Source of the DNA: Nocardia albiluteola | GTDB lineage: Bacteria > Actinomycetota > Actinomycetes > Mycobacteriales > Mycobacteriaceae | DNA: 64,000 nt | Direction: 5' to 3' | Assembly: GCF_018860155.1 (NCBI RefSeq) | Contig: NZ_JAHKNI010000002.1 | Coordinates: 598,713 to 662,712, forward strand | Shown: in pieces, positions 16,451-25,536 of the stretch | Layout: every line of letters begins with the position of its first letter | Numbering within the stretch: the stretch's first letter is position 1 | Notes under the pieces: model-generated | The model's input: the letters and a program-made list of their open reading frames with translations, nothing else | The model's database searches: none | Told to the model about the DNA's origin: nothing | Position numbers and translations under genes: made by a program

Positions 16451-17341
16451 ATGTGGCCGATCGATGAGCTCGTGTTCGCACTCGGCGGCAAGCGCCGCAC
16501 GCACGACGCGAAGGCCGTGGTAACCGGTGCGGGCAGCGGGATCGGGCGGGCCTTCGCCCTCGAAATCGCCGCGCGCGGTGGCGAAGTGGTGTGTGCGGAC
16601 ATCGACAAGGACCGTGCGGATGAGACCGTGCGGCTGATCGAGCGCACCCACGGCCGGACCGCGCACGCGGTGTTCTGCGACGTCTCCCGTCGTGAGGACG
16701 TGGAGAGCCTGGCCGAGCGCGCGGCGCTGCTGTTCGGTGGCGCGCCGACCCTCGTGATCAACAATGCCGGTGTCGGCATCGGCGGAAAACCGGTGGGCGA
16801 CATCGGGTTCGGCGACTGGGAATGGGCGCTGGGCATCAACCTGTGGGGTGTGGTGTACGGGTGCGAGATCTTCGCGCCGCAGCTGCGGGCGGCCGGGTGC
16901 GGCGGGATCATCAATGTGGCCTCGGCCGCGGGCTTCGCGGCCGCGCCCGGCATGGCCGCCTACAACGTGTCCAAGGCCGCGGTGGTGTCGCTGTCGGAGA
17001 CCATGGCGGCCGAGCTCGCGGGCAGCGGGGTGCGGGTCACCGCACTGTGCCCGACGTTCGTGCGGACCAATGTCGTCGCCGACGGCCGGATCACCTCCGG
17101 CCCCTCGCGTGTGGCGGACGAGCTCATGCGCTGGACGGGATTCTCACCCGACCGGGTCGCCCGCACCGCCCTGGACGCGCACGACCGCGGCACGCTGTAT
17201 GTGCTGCCCCAGCTGGACGCCCGCGTGATCTGGCATCTCAAGCGGCACTTCCCGGCCCTCTACACCCAGGCCCTGGGTGTCCTGAATCACGCCCTGCCGC
17301 AGCAGGATTCGACTACCACCACCCCGAGGACGGGAGTCTGA
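16451..17341 (+). CDS. Short-chain dehydrogenase (SadH-like)
   Basis: A 296-residue classical SDR with cofactor motif TGAGSGIG (about residues 22-29), structural NNAGVG, catalytic Ser in NVASAAGF and the YNVSK catalytic pair. The C-terminus runs about 50 residues beyond the core, with a basic amphipathic tail seen in mycobacterial SadH-like enzymes. It likely oxidises or reduces an alcohol/ketone from the partner monooxygenase or esterase. Starts 1 bp after the esterase stop and ends 1 bp before the diiron gene, so the operon is tightly packed. Confidence 0.9.
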   Translation: MWPIDELVFALGGKRRTHDAKAVVTGAGSGIGRAFALEIAARGGEVVCADIDKDRADETVRLIERTHGRTAHAVFCDVSRREDVESLAERAALLFGGAPTLVINNAGVGIGGKPVGDIGFGDWEWALGINLWGVVYGCEIFAPQLRAAGCGGIINVASAAGFAAAPGMAAYNVSKAAVVSLSETMAAELAGSGVRVTALCPTFVRTNVVADGRITSGPSRVADELMRWTGFSPDRVARTALDAHDRGTLYVLPQLDARVIWHLKRHFPALYTQALGVLNHALPQQDSTTTTPRTGV

Positions 17342-17342
17342 C

Positions 17343-18263
17343 ATGTCCTTCGACTTCGACACCATGCTGTCCAAGATCAAGTCCCGGCAGTGGGCGCTGG
17401 CCGACATCGACTGGGACGCACCGGGAGCCGAGCTCGTCGACCCGGCGCTACACGCCAAGCTGAAGCCGTTCATGGCCGATCTGATGTGGATCGAGAACGT
17501 CGGTGCGCGCGGCTTCGCGGCAATGGCCAGGAAGGCCCCGACGCCGGTGCTGGCCGAGATCTATCGCTACTTCCACGCCGAGGAGCAGCGGCACGCCAAT
17601 GCCGAACTGGCCCTGATGCGCCGGTGGGGCATGCTCGAGGGTGACGAGATCCCCGAGCCCAATATCAATGTCAAGCTGGTCATCGACTTCCTGGACAAGT
17701 ATTCCGACGGCATGTCGCTGTCGTTCCTGGGCACCGTCATCCCCATGCTCGAGGTGGCCCTGGACGGTGCGCTGATCAAGTTCATCACCGACGAGATCGC
17801 CGACCCGGTAGCGCAGGAGGTCTTCAAGAAGATCAACAACGACGAATCCCGGCACCTGGCCACCGATTACGCGGTCATGGAGCTGCTGGGCAACGCGAGC
17901 GCGCGCAAGCTGGCCATCGATCTGGTCGGCGGCTGGATCAAGCCCTCGCTGCTCATCGGACTGCTCAGTTATATTCCGCTGCTGAACAAGATGCGCGACA
18001 ACATCGTCGAGATGGGGGTGAGCGAGGAGAAGCTCTATGCCGCCATGGCCCGGTTCAAGCAGGTCGGCGAGCGCGCCCCGGTCGTCAACCGGCTGCCCAT
18101 GTACCGGTTCGTCAAGATGCACTCCGACTGGGTCGTCAACCGCGAGCACCCGTATCACCTGTTCGCGGACGCGATGGTCAAGGTGACCGGGGTGATCCCG
18201 GACCGCCTGCTGCCCGGACAGCCGACCTGGTCCAAGGAACTCACCTACGAGCCGGTCGCATGA
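17343..18263 (+). CDS. Ferritin-like diiron protein
   Basis: A 306-residue all-helical protein. Putative iron ligands occur in the order Glu51 (WIENVG), E81-Q-R-H84, Glu137 (PMLEVALD) and E168-S-R-H171, the paired ExxH arrangement of ferritin-like/ribonucleotide-reductase-like diiron proteins. This predicts an O2-activating centre, for example an oxygenase or desaturase. The family is often annotated only as a hypothetical or as ferritin-like. It sits between an SDR and a flavin monooxygenase, in an operon that suggests lipid or ketone oxidation. The substrate is unknown. Confidence 0.75.
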   Translation: MSFDFDTMLSKIKSRQWALADIDWDAPGAELVDPALHAKLKPFMADLMWIENVGARGFAAMARKAPTPVLAEIYRYFHAEEQRHANAELALMRRWGMLEGDEIPEPNINVKLVIDFLDKYSDGMSLSFLGTVIPMLEVALDGALIKFITDEIADPVAQEVFKKINNDESRHLATDYAVMELLGNASARKLAIDLVGGWIKPSLLIGLLSYIPLLNKMRDNIVEMGVSEEKLYAAMARFKQVGERAPVVNRLPMYRFVKMHSDWVVNREHPYHLFADAMVKVTGVIPDRLLPGQPTWSKELTYEPVA

Positions 18264-18343
18264 GCGAGCTTGCGAGCGAATCATCAGCACAGGGCGGCGT
18301 CGCGCGCACGACGGAGCCGAGCGTCAGCGAGGCGCAGTCGTGA
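18260..18343 (+). CDS. 27-residue linker mini-ORF coupled to both neighbours
   Basis: ATG at 18260 overlaps the stop of the diiron gene (ATGA), and the TGA at 18341-18343 overlaps the GTG of the monooxygenase (GTGA). The peptide begins MSELASESSAQGG and ends RTTEPSVSEAQS. A related 22-residue mini-ORF with TTEP and a C-terminal Ser links two genes at 54320-54388 by the same overlaps. It could relay ribosomes rather than make a functional peptide. Translation is not proven. Confidence 0.45.
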   Translation: MSELASESSAQGGVARTTEPSVSEAQS

Positions 18344-19806
18344 GTGCGGCGAGCAAGCCACTGAACGTGGCGATCATCGGGGCCGGATTCGCGGGGATCG
18401 GCGCGGCCATTCGGTTGCGGCAGAAGGGCATCGGCGACTTCGCCGTCTTCGAGCGCGGCGACCGGGTGGGCGGGACCTGGCGGGACAACACCTATCCCGG
18501 TGCGGCCTGCGACATTCCGTCGCGGCTGTACTCCTACAGTTTCGCCCCGAATCCCGACTGGTCCCGAACCTATTCCGGCAGTGCGGAAATCCTCGGGTAC
18601 ATCGACTCCATGGTGACGGAATTCGGTATCGCGCCGCATATCCGGTTCGGCCACAACGTGACCGGGGTGGTGTTCGACGAGGACACCGGGCTGTGGACGC
18701 TCTCGTTTACCGACGGGCGGCGGAAAGTGCGGGCACGCACCGTAATTCTCGCCTCCGGTCCGCTCTCGAATGCCGGATGGCCGGACATCCCGGGCATCGA
18801 CGCCTACGAGGGCCACAAGATCCACAGCGCCCGATGGGATCACGACTACGACTTCACCGGCAAGAAGGTGGCCGTGGTCGGCACCGGCGCCAGCGCCGTG
18901 CAGATCATTCCCGAACTGGTGAAACAGGCCGCCGCGGTGAAGGTCTTCCAGCGCACGCCCGGCTGGGTGCTGCCCCGGGTGAACCGGCGCACCAACGGCC
19001 TGACCAAGCAGGTGTACCGGCAGCTGCCGCTCACCCAGGCGCTGGCGCGCGAGGCCTGGTTCTGGGGGCACGAGTCGGTGGCGTTGGGCGTGGTGTGGAA
19101 TACGCCGCTGACCCGCGTCGTCGAATCGGTGGCGCTCCTGCATCTGCGGTCCCAGGTGCACGATCCGTGGCTGCGCCGCCAGCTCACCCCCGACTTCCGG
19201 GCCGGATGCAAGCGGCTGCTGATGAGCAGCGATTACTACCCGGCGCTGCAGCGCAACAACTGCAAGCTCATCACCTGGCCCATCGCGGAGATCTCGCCGC
19301 ACGGCATCCGCACCGCCGAGGGCATCGAGCACCGGGCCGACTGCATCGTCTTCGCCACCGGGTTCGAAGTGTCCAAGCAGGGCGCGCCGATTCCGGTGAC
19401 CGGCCGCGACGGTCGGGTACTGGGAGACGAATGGAGCAGGGGCGCTTACGCATTCAAGAGCGTGACGGTGTCGGGGTACCCGAATCTGTTCCTCACCTTC
19501 GGGCCGAACTCGGGGCCGGGGCACAATTCGGCGCTGGTCTATATGGAGGCGCAGATCGAGTACATCACCGACGCCATCGGGATCGTGCTCGAGCGCGGCC
19601 TGCGCACCCTGGAGGCCCGGCAGGACCGGCAGGACCGCTACAACCGCCGCCTGCAGCACCGGTTGACCGCCACCACCTGGAACTCCGGTTGCCGCAGTTG
19701 GTATCTCACCGAGGACGGCTTCAACGCCACCATGTACCCCGGTTTCGGGACCCAGTACGCGCGTCAGCTGGCCAGGGTGGATCTGGCGGACTTCCACCTG
19801 AGCTAA
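18340..19806 (+). CDS. Flavin-containing (Baeyer-Villiger type) monooxygenase, MymA-like
   Basis: A 488-residue FAD/NADPH enzyme. The FAD motif is GAGFAGIG (about residues 12-19), the NADPH motif is GTGASAVQ (about 185), and the Baeyer-Villiger fingerprint (F/Y)xGxxxHxxxW(D) is seen in YEGHKIHSARWD (about 156-167). It inserts oxygen into ketones or S-oxygenates substrates in the cytosol. Gene order (esterase, SDR, monooxygenase) parallels the acid-induced mymA operon of Mycobacterium. GTG at 18340 overlaps the stop of the upstream mini-ORF. Confidence 0.92.
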   Translation: MSAASKPLNVAIIGAGFAGIGAAIRLRQKGIGDFAVFERGDRVGGTWRDNTYPGAACDIPSRLYSYSFAPNPDWSRTYSGSAEILGYIDSMVTEFGIAPHIRFGHNVTGVVFDEDTGLWTLSFTDGRRKVRARTVILASGPLSNAGWPDIPGIDAYEGHKIHSARWDHDYDFTGKKVAVVGTGASAVQIIPELVKQAAAVKVFQRTPGWVLPRVNRRTNGLTKQVYRQLPLTQALAREAWFWGHESVALGVVWNTPLTRVVESVALLHLRSQVHDPWLRRQLTPDFRAGCKRLLMSSDYYPALQRNNCKLITWPIAEISPHGIRTAEGIEHRADCIVFATGFEVSKQGAPIPVTGRDGRVLGDEWSRGAYAFKSVTVSGYPNLFLTFGPNSGPGHNSALVYMEAQIEYITDAIGIVLERGLRTLEARQDRQDRYNRRLQHRLTATTWNSGCRSWYLTEDGFNATMYPGFGTQYARQLARVDLADFHLS

Positions 19807-19855
19807 GGTCGTGGGCGGACTGGGGTGGCCGGCGGACGGGATGGGAGCGACACGG

Positions 19856-20620
19856 ATGGCGGAGTACCGCATCGACGATCTCGCCCAGGCCGCCGGCACC
19901 ACCGCCCGCAATGTGCGGGCCTACCAGGAGAAGGGGCTGCTGCCCACGCCCACCCGTCGTAGCGGGCGGGCGCTGCTGTACGACGACACCCACCTGGCCC
20001 GGCTGCGCATCATCGACTCGCTGCTGCAGCGCGGGTTCACCATCGCGCACATCGCCGACTTCATCACCAGCTGGGAGACCGGCAAGGATCTCACCGAGAT
20101 CCTCGGGCTGCAGAGCGCGGTCACCGCGACCTGGGGCAGCGCCGAAGAGCCGGTGGAGGTGCCGCGGGAGCTGGTGGACACCTTCTTCGGTGAGGCCGGC
20201 GCGCCCGGGATCGACCAGGACCAACTGGCCCGCCTGGAGCAGCTCGGGCTGGTGCGCCTGCACGGCGACACCGTTGAGCTGACCCGGCCCCACGTGCTCG
20301 AGATCTTCGCCGGCCTCAGCGCCTACGGCCTGGGCCTGTCGGACCTCATCGACCTGCACGCCGCGCTGTTCGAGCGGCTCGAGGACATCGCCCGCCTGAT
20401 GGTGGTGACGGCCAAGGACCACATCGTCGCCCAGCACGGCCCCGGCTGGCTCCCCGAATCCAACGCCGAGATCGCCGAAACCACCGGCATGCTCAACCAC
20501 TTCCGCGAGCTCGGCACCCGCTCGGTGCGCGACGCCCTCGATCAGGCCCTGGACAAGGTGCTGCAGGCCGAGCTCGGCGCCTACCTGGAGACGGCGGCGC
20601 GTCAGCGCGCGGGGGAGTGA
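19856..20620 (+). CDS. MerR family transcriptional regulator
   Basis: A 254-residue MerR protein. The N-terminal winged helix is YRIDDLAQAAGTTARNVRAYQ followed by GLLPTPTRRSGRALLYDD, then a long helical C-terminal region (about residues 75-254) that lacks the cysteine cluster of metal sensors. It closes the mymA-like operon, 49 bp after the monooxygenase, and may sense a lipid or organic ligand and control the operon from the promoter near 15415. ATG at 19841 is an alternative start; 19856 has GGGAG at a better distance. Confidence 0.9.
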   Translation: MAEYRIDDLAQAAGTTARNVRAYQEKGLLPTPTRRSGRALLYDDTHLARLRIIDSLLQRGFTIAHIADFITSWETGKDLTEILGLQSAVTATWGSAEEPVEVPRELVDTFFGEAGAPGIDQDQLARLEQLGLVRLHGDTVELTRPHVLEIFAGLSAYGLGLSDLIDLHAALFERLEDIARLMVVTAKDHIVAQHGPGWLPESNAEIAETTGMLNHFRELGTRSVRDALDQALDKVLQAELGAYLETAARQRAGE

Positions 20621-20689
20621 TCGCACGGCGGACCGATCACCGCCGTGCCGTCCGGATCGACACGGAGGAATATCGCGCACTGGCTGCAC

Positions 20690-20812
20690 CCGGAACGAGT
20701 GCGCGCTCATGCCGAATTCAGTGAATCGGTCACGTGCGCCACACGCATTCCGTCACGAGCGGCGCACATGCCAAAACGAGGCGATTCCGACGTGCGTTGC
20801 CGGTCTTCGGGT
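20690..20812. repeat. Degenerate intergenic repeats in a convergent gap
   Basis: The stretch repeats CGAGNGNGCGCNCATGCC-like words (for example ACGAGCGGCGCACATGCC at about 20756-20773), matching the CTCGTGAGTCGGCACATGCC unit at 11702-11721. It lies between the convergent MerR and alcohol dehydrogenase genes. Period is irregular here, so this is a degenerate copy. Confidence 0.5.
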
Positions 20813-20813
20813 C

Positions 20814-21866
20814 TCAGTAGGTGATGACGGCGCGGAAGCGTACGGCGCCGGTGGCTACGCGTTCGTAGGCGTCGGCGGCTCTTGCCAGTGGGAAGGTTTC
20901 GATCATCGGTGTCACCTTGCCGGTGGCGACGAAGTCGAGGGCCTGGGTGAGGTATTCGAAGCCGCCGTGAGTCGCCCCGATGATCTGGTTGCGATTGACC
21001 ACGAAATTGATGCCGGTCTCCGGCCCGGGAATGACGAAGTCGGTGTCGTGGGGCAGGCCGATCAGCACCATCCGGCCCTCCGGGCGCAACCCGTGCAGGC
21101 TGTCCATCGCCGCGCGGTTGGAGTTGCCGGTCATGAGGATGATGTCGGCGCCGCCCATCGCCGCGAGTTCGCGGCCGTCCGAAACCACCTCGTCCGCACC
21201 CAGTTTCAGCGCGAGCGCGCGTTTGTCCGGTGAGTGCGTGATCGCGATCGTCTCAAATCCGGCCGCCTTCGCGTACTGCACCGCCATGTGCCCGAGCCCG
21301 CCGATCCCCACCACTGCAACGCGCTCGTGCGGCCGCGGATTGCCCGCGCACAGTGCACTCCAGGTGGTGTACCCCGCACACGCCACCGGGGCGGCCAGCT
21401 CGAAGGACAGGCCTTCCGGCAACAACACCGTCGCCGCCTCCGGTGCGGCGAGGTACTCCGCATGCCCACCCTGCACGCTGAATCCACTGGTTTTGGGTGC
21501 GGCGCAACTCAATCCGGCCACCCCGCTCACCGGCTTGTTGCGTCGGCAATACTCACACCGGCCGCAGGTCTGCAGGATCCAGGTCGTCGCAACCCGATCA
21601 CCGACTACCCGCGAGTGCACCCCCGCACCCACTGCGACGACCTCGCCGACCGTCTCATGCCCGACCACCCCGGGCACACCCACCGGAATCACACCGGTGG
21701 TCGACCAGATGTCGGTGTAGCAGATACCACTGGCCCGCACCTGGATCAGCACCTCGCCAGGACCCGGCTCCGGCCTCGGCAACTCCCGCACTTCCCACAT
21801 GGCATCGATCGCCGGGACGTAGGCGGCCAGCATTGCCGCAGTTGATTCCATCACGGTCATGGACAC
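20814..21866 (-). CDS. Zinc-dependent alcohol dehydrogenase
   Basis: A 350-residue medium-chain dehydrogenase. Catalytic-zinc ligands are in SGICYTD (Cys) and GHETVGEV (His-Glu); the structural-zinc loop has CGRCEYCRRNKP with a fourth Cys near LSCAAP. The NAD(P) motif is GIGGLGHM. It oxidises alcohols or reduces aldehydes. It faces the mymA-like operon, which in Mycobacterium also carries a zinc alcohol dehydrogenase (adhD), so a role on the same substrate is plausible. The first codons MSMTVMES hold a second candidate ATG. Confidence 0.92.
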   Translation of the reverse strand: MSMTVMESTAAMLAAYVPAIDAMWEVRELPRPEPGPGEVLIQVRASGICYTDIWSTTGVIPVGVPGVVGHETVGEVVAVGAGVHSRVVGDRVATTWILQTCGRCEYCRRNKPVSGVAGLSCAAPKTSGFSVQGGHAEYLAAPEAATVLLPEGLSFELAAPVACAGYTTWSALCAGNPRPHERVAVVGIGGLGHMAVQYAKAAGFETIAITHSPDKRALALKLGADEVVSDGRELAAMGGADIILMTGNSNRAAMDSLHGLRPEGRMVLIGLPHDTDFVIPGPETGINFVVNRNQIIGATHGGFEYLTQALDFVATGKVTPMIETFPLARAADAYERVATGAVRFRAVITY

Positions 21867-22188
21867 TATCCGGCGCCGCTGATATCAGGCTGTCAGCACC
21901 TCCCAGTGGGGGCTCAGCCCGCTCGAGAATCAGCCCTCACTAGGGAGGCACCTCGAGACCCGCAGGTTCAAACCCTCCACCGTCGCTCGCCGCACCGCCG
22001 TGCTCACTGGGTTCGACCGCACCTGTGTCATCGACGCTGCTGAGCGAGCGACAGCGATGACCTTCGCCAGGGGGCGATCGCGGAAACGGTGTCGCAGGTA
22101 AGTGCCCCCGGCGGGGTCGGCCGACGGTGTCGATGATCAACCGGCGCACCGGGCTCCTCACTTCGAGGCGGCCGCAGAATCGACGTCT
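21867..22188. other. 322-bp gap without a convincing gene
   Basis: Lies between the start of the alcohol dehydrogenase and the end of the TetR gene. Only short arginine- and proline-rich open frames exist, without a recognisable domain or ribosome site. It presumably holds the alcohol dehydrogenase promoter on the minus strand. No clear operator seen. Confidence 0.5.
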
Positions 22189-22929
22189 CTATGAAGGGGC
22201 GGATTGTGGCTCGGTAGCAGGTATCACCGTGTCGAGTATTCGTTCGAGGGTGAGGTCGAACAGGTCGTCGTCGGACCACGCTCTGTCGAGGAAGCTGGAC
22301 GCGCTGAGTGTGGGATAGAGCCCGCGCAGGCCGGTGATGTGGTCCCGTGCCTTGGCGAGGACGGCCGAATCGTTCAGCTTGCGCCAGGTGGCATCGGCCA
22401 TCGCCGTGCCGATGACGAAATCGGCCAGCAGGCGGGCGGCGGAGGCGAGGTCGATACCGGATAGACCGGCACGGGTCAGCGTCGCGTGCAGGAATTCGGT
22501 GCGCGCCAGCACATTCGGGCCCAGCAGAGGCCGCCCCATCAGGCTGGGCGACCAGGGGTGCGCGAGCATCGCGGCGCGCCAGCCGGGCAGCAGTACGCGC
22601 AGCGCGGAGCGGGGGTCGAGGCGGGGCTCGGGGATCGGGACTTCGCCGATGACATGGTCGACCGCAAGGTCGAGCAAGTCCTCCTTGGTCGAGACGTGCC
22701 AGTAGAGCGCCGTCGAGGACACGTCGAGACGCTGGGCGAGGCGCCGCATGGTCAGTTGTTCCGCCCCGAGCGCGTCGAGCTCGTCGACGGCCGTGGCGAC
22801 GATCCGCTCCCGGGTGAGCGGGGTAGCACGGCGTGCGGGACGTTCCTCGGCGTGACGAAGCCACAGCACGCTGTCGGCCTCCGGCACCGCGCCCTCGCCT
22901 GCTCGGGGTTCTTCTGTGGTCACGGTCAT
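22189..22929 (-). CDS. TetR family regulator of the adjacent drug exporter
   Basis: A 246-residue TetR-class regulator with helix-turn-helix TMRRLAQRLDVSSTALYWHV, the exact style of the TetR tetracycline-repressor clade, and a TetR_C type ligand domain (from LPGWRAAMLAHPW). It is divergent from an MFS exporter at 23045. Palindromic operators lie between them. It should repress the exporter until drug binds, as in the classical TetR-TetA arrangement. Confidence 0.92.
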   Translation of the reverse strand: MTVTTEEPRAGEGAVPEADSVLWLRHAEERPARRATPLTRERIVATAVDELDALGAEQLTMRRLAQRLDVSSTALYWHVSTKEDLLDLAVDHVIGEVPIPEPRLDPRSALRVLLPGWRAAMLAHPWSPSLMGRPLLGPNVLARTEFLHATLTRAGLSGIDLASAARLLADFVIGTAMADATWRKLNDSAVLAKARDHITGLRGLYPTLSASSFLDRAWSDDDLFDLTLERILDTVIPATEPQSAPS

Positions 22930-22963
22930 CCAGCCTACTCACGGTAAGGCTATTTATCTCTGG

Positions 22964-22994
22964 TAAGTTGAACTTATCAATGATAAGTTAACTT
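22964..22994. promoter_or_regulatory. Overlapping palindromic operators of the TetR/MFS pair
   Basis: AAGTTGAACTT (22965-22975) and AAGTTAACTT (22985-22994) are two small palindromes 20 bp apart, and the span between them forms the larger perfect palindrome AACTTATCAATGATAAGTT (22971-22989). This A/T-rich block is in the divergent promoter region. Confidence 0.82.
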
Positions 22995-23044
22995 TCCGAC
23001 GGTAAATAAGTGCTGATCACTCAGCTGACGAATCGCAGGTTGAA

Positions 23045-24577
23045 ATGAGCTTTGACGTGTATGAAGCCGGTCGGCAGGCTGCCTTCGGCAGGTTCCGCGG
23101 CCGAGGCGCGGGGGGTAGCCGACCCCGGACTGCGAATCGATGGATCGCCCTCGTCGTACTGAGCTTCGCCCAGCTGATGGTCGTTCTCGACTCCACGATC
23201 GTGAATATCGCACTGCCCAGTGCCCAGCACGACCTGGGGTTTTCTACCGACGATCGGCAGTGGATCGTGACCGGGTACGCGCTCGCGTTCGGCAGTCTGT
23301 TGCTCCTTGGCGGGCGGCTTGCGGACTTCTACGGACGCCGGAGACTGTTCATCATCGGGCTGGCCGGCTTCGCGATCGCCTCGGCCGTCGGCGGCGCCGC
23401 GAACGGGTTCGAGATGTTGCTGCTCGCCCGAATCGTCCAGGGTGCGTTCGGTGCGATGCTCGCACCGGCGGCACTGTCGATGTTGTCGGTGACATTTGCA
23501 GACGATCCGAACGAGCGCGGTCGCGCGTTCGGGATCTTTGGTGCGATCTCCGGCGCCGGCGGTGCGCTGGGACTGTTGCTGGGCGGCATCCTCACCCAGG
23601 ACCTGTCGTGGCGGTGGTGCCTGTACGTCAATCTGATCATCGCCGTTGCCGCGCTCGTCGGCGCGTTCGGATTCCTCGCCGCCGGCGGCCGGCCCGAACG
23701 CACCCGGCTCGACGTCTCGGGGACGGTCACCGCGGTACTCGGCCTGGTCGGCATCGCCTACGGGCTCGGCGATGCGGCATCGAAGGGCTGGAATGACTTT
23801 CGGACGCTGGGGCCGGTGGTCGCCGGTGTGCTGCTCGTGATCGTCTTCGTGCTGATCGAGCGCCGCGTCAGTCGGCCGTTGCTCCCGCTGTCGGTGCTGC
23901 TGGACCGAGTCCGCGGCGCGGCCTACCTATCGATCGGGATCTCGGGAATCGGCGGCTTCGCGGTGTTCCTGTTCCTCACCTACTACCTGCAGGACACCCT
24001 GAAGTTCACCCCCATCCAGGCCGGTGCGGCCTTCCTGCCGATGGTCGGATCGGTGATGGTGGGTGCGATCGTCTCGGGGGCGGTGCTCATGCCGCGTACC
24101 GGACCGCGCCCGATCATGGCCGCCGGCGGCCTGCTCGCCGCGATCGGAATGGCGATGCTCACCGGGATCGGTGTGGGATCCAGCTACGCCGGGGGCGTGC
24201 TGCCGGCCCTGCTCGCTATCGGATCGGGGCTGGGATTGATCTTCGGGCCGGGCCAGAACGCGGCGACCAGCGGAGTGCGGCCGCACGAGTCCGGTGTGGC
24301 GTCGGCCATGGTGAACATCGCCCAGCAGATCGGCGGGTCCATCGGGCTGGCCGTGTTCAGCTCGCTGAGCGCGACGGCCACCACGAACTACCTCGACCGG
24401 CACGCCGCGACGGCGACGCGCCCCGCCACGATCGCCGAGGCAACTCTCACCAGCTACCACTTCGTCTTCTGGCTCGCGGCGGCGCTGTTCCTGGCCGGCG
24501 CCGTACTGGCCGCCCTCCTGTTGCGCCGTGGCCCCTTGGCGGCCGACACCGAAACAGCAACCGTCGCAGTGCATTGA
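23045..24577 (+). CDS. MFS drug exporter, DHA2 (EmrB/QacA) family
   Basis: A 510-residue 14-helix drug:proton antiporter. After a 30-residue cytoplasmic N-terminus the first helix is typical (IALVVLSFAQLMVVLDSTIVNIALP, with the D-ST-IVN motif D1 of 14-TMS exporters), followed by motif A (GGRLADFYGRRRLF) and motif C (GAISGAGGALGLLLGG). It expels lipophilic or cationic drugs. It is divergent from a TetR repressor whose operators sit just upstream, so drug induction is likely. A quinone-oxidoreductase-like gene follows 47 bp later and is probably co-transcribed. Confidence 0.92.
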   Translation: MSFDVYEAGRQAAFGRFRGRGAGGSRPRTANRWIALVVLSFAQLMVVLDSTIVNIALPSAQHDLGFSTDDRQWIVTGYALAFGSLLLLGGRLADFYGRRRLFIIGLAGFAIASAVGGAANGFEMLLLARIVQGAFGAMLAPAALSMLSVTFADDPNERGRAFGIFGAISGAGGALGLLLGGILTQDLSWRWCLYVNLIIAVAALVGAFGFLAAGGRPERTRLDVSGTVTAVLGLVGIAYGLGDAASKGWNDFRTLGPVVAGVLLVIVFVLIERRVSRPLLPLSVLLDRVRGAAYLSIGISGIGGFAVFLFLTYYLQDTLKFTPIQAGAAFLPMVGSVMVGAIVSGAVLMPRTGPRPIMAAGGLLAAIGMAMLTGIGVGSSYAGGVLPALLAIGSGLGLIFGPGQNAATSGVRPHESGVASAMVNIAQQIGGSIGLAVFSSLSATATTNYLDRHAATATRPATIAEATLTSYHFVFWLAAALFLAGAVLAALLLRRGPLAADTETATVAVH

Positions 24578-24624
24578 GAACCCGGGAGAACATCTCGCGG
24601 TTTCCGTCGAAAGTGAGGATCGCA

Positions 24625-25536
24625 ATGAAAGCAGCACAATTCAGCCGGTTCGGAGGTCCCGAGGTTCTCGAGATCGTGGAACTTCCCGATCCACATCCGG
24701 GTCCCGGTCAGGTCCGAGTCATCGTGCACGCGGCCGGAATCAACGCCACGGAGTGGAAGCTGCGCAAGGGGGTGCTGAGCTTCGGCGCGCAGCTTCCTCA
24801 AACCACCGGGCGCGACGTCGCGGGGGTGGTCGACGAGATCGGCGAGGGCGTCACCGACGTCGCCGTGGGCGATCGCGTCTTCGGCGTGTCCGACGACGGC
24901 GCCGGTGCGGCCGAGTTGGCGCTGCTGACCTACCGAGCGATCATCCCGCCGTCACTCGGGTTCGTCGACGCCGCCGGCCTACCCTGCGCGCTCGAAACGG
25001 CGACGCGCAGCCTCGATCAGCTCCACATCACCACCGCCAGAACGCTTTTCATCAACGGTGCCACCGGCGGGATCGGCAGCACCGCCGTCCAGCTCGCCGT
25101 CGCTCGCGGCGCCCGCGTGATCGGCGCCGCGAGCGCCGCCAACCAGCATTACCTGAGCCTGCTGGGCGCAGAGCCCGTGACATACGGCGAAGGCATGTCC
25201 GAGCGGGTTCGCGCACTTGCCCCCGATGGCGTCGATGCCGCACTCGATGTCGCCGGAAGCGGCGTTCTACCCGAGCTCATCGACCTGGCCGGCGGCGCAC
25301 AGCATGTGCTGACCCTCGCCGACTTCGAAGGCGCAGCAGAGCACGGCGTGCATTTCAGCAACGGATTCGCCGACGGCCCTGCTTACCACGCGCTGGCCGA
25401 GATCGGTCAGCTGATCGCCGCCGGGCGATTCTGGCTCCCCGTCGACCGGACCTTCCCACTCGCCGAGATCGCCGAAGCACACCGCGCCGGCGAGCGCGGC
25501 CACCTCCGCGGCAGACTCGTACTGATCACCAAGTGA
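24625..25536 (+). CDS. NADP-dependent oxidoreductase (quinone reductase-like MDR)
   Basis: A 303-residue zinc-free medium-chain reductase (MKAAQFSRFGGPEVLEI start typical of QOR proteins; nucleotide motif NGATGGIGSTAVQLA at about 147). It reduces quinones or enones with NADPH. It follows the MFS exporter by 47 bp and may detoxify the drug the exporter removes. ATG at 24625 is chosen for the family's canonical MKA start and an upstream GTGAGGAT. A hairpin at 25557-25581 may end transcription. Confidence 0.9.
   Translation: MKAAQFSRFGGPEVLEIVELPDPHPGPGQVRVIVHAAGINATEWKLRKGVLSFGAQLPQTTGRDVAGVVDEIGEGVTDVAVGDRVFGVSDDGAGAAELALLTYRAIIPPSLGFVDAAGLPCALETATRSLDQLHITTARTLFINGATGGIGSTAVQLAVARGARVIGAASAANQHYLSLLGAEPVTYGEGMSERVRALAPDGVDAALDVAGSGVLPELIDLAGGAQHVLTLADFEGAAEHGVHFSNGFADGPAYHALAEIGQLIAAGRFWLPVDRTFPLAEIAEAHRAGERGHLRGRLVLITK

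Noticed and set aside
21940-22161. Possible small minus-strand gene of 73 codons
   Set aside because: No ribosome site or family; Pro/Ser/Arg-rich as expected of non-coding high-GC DNA.
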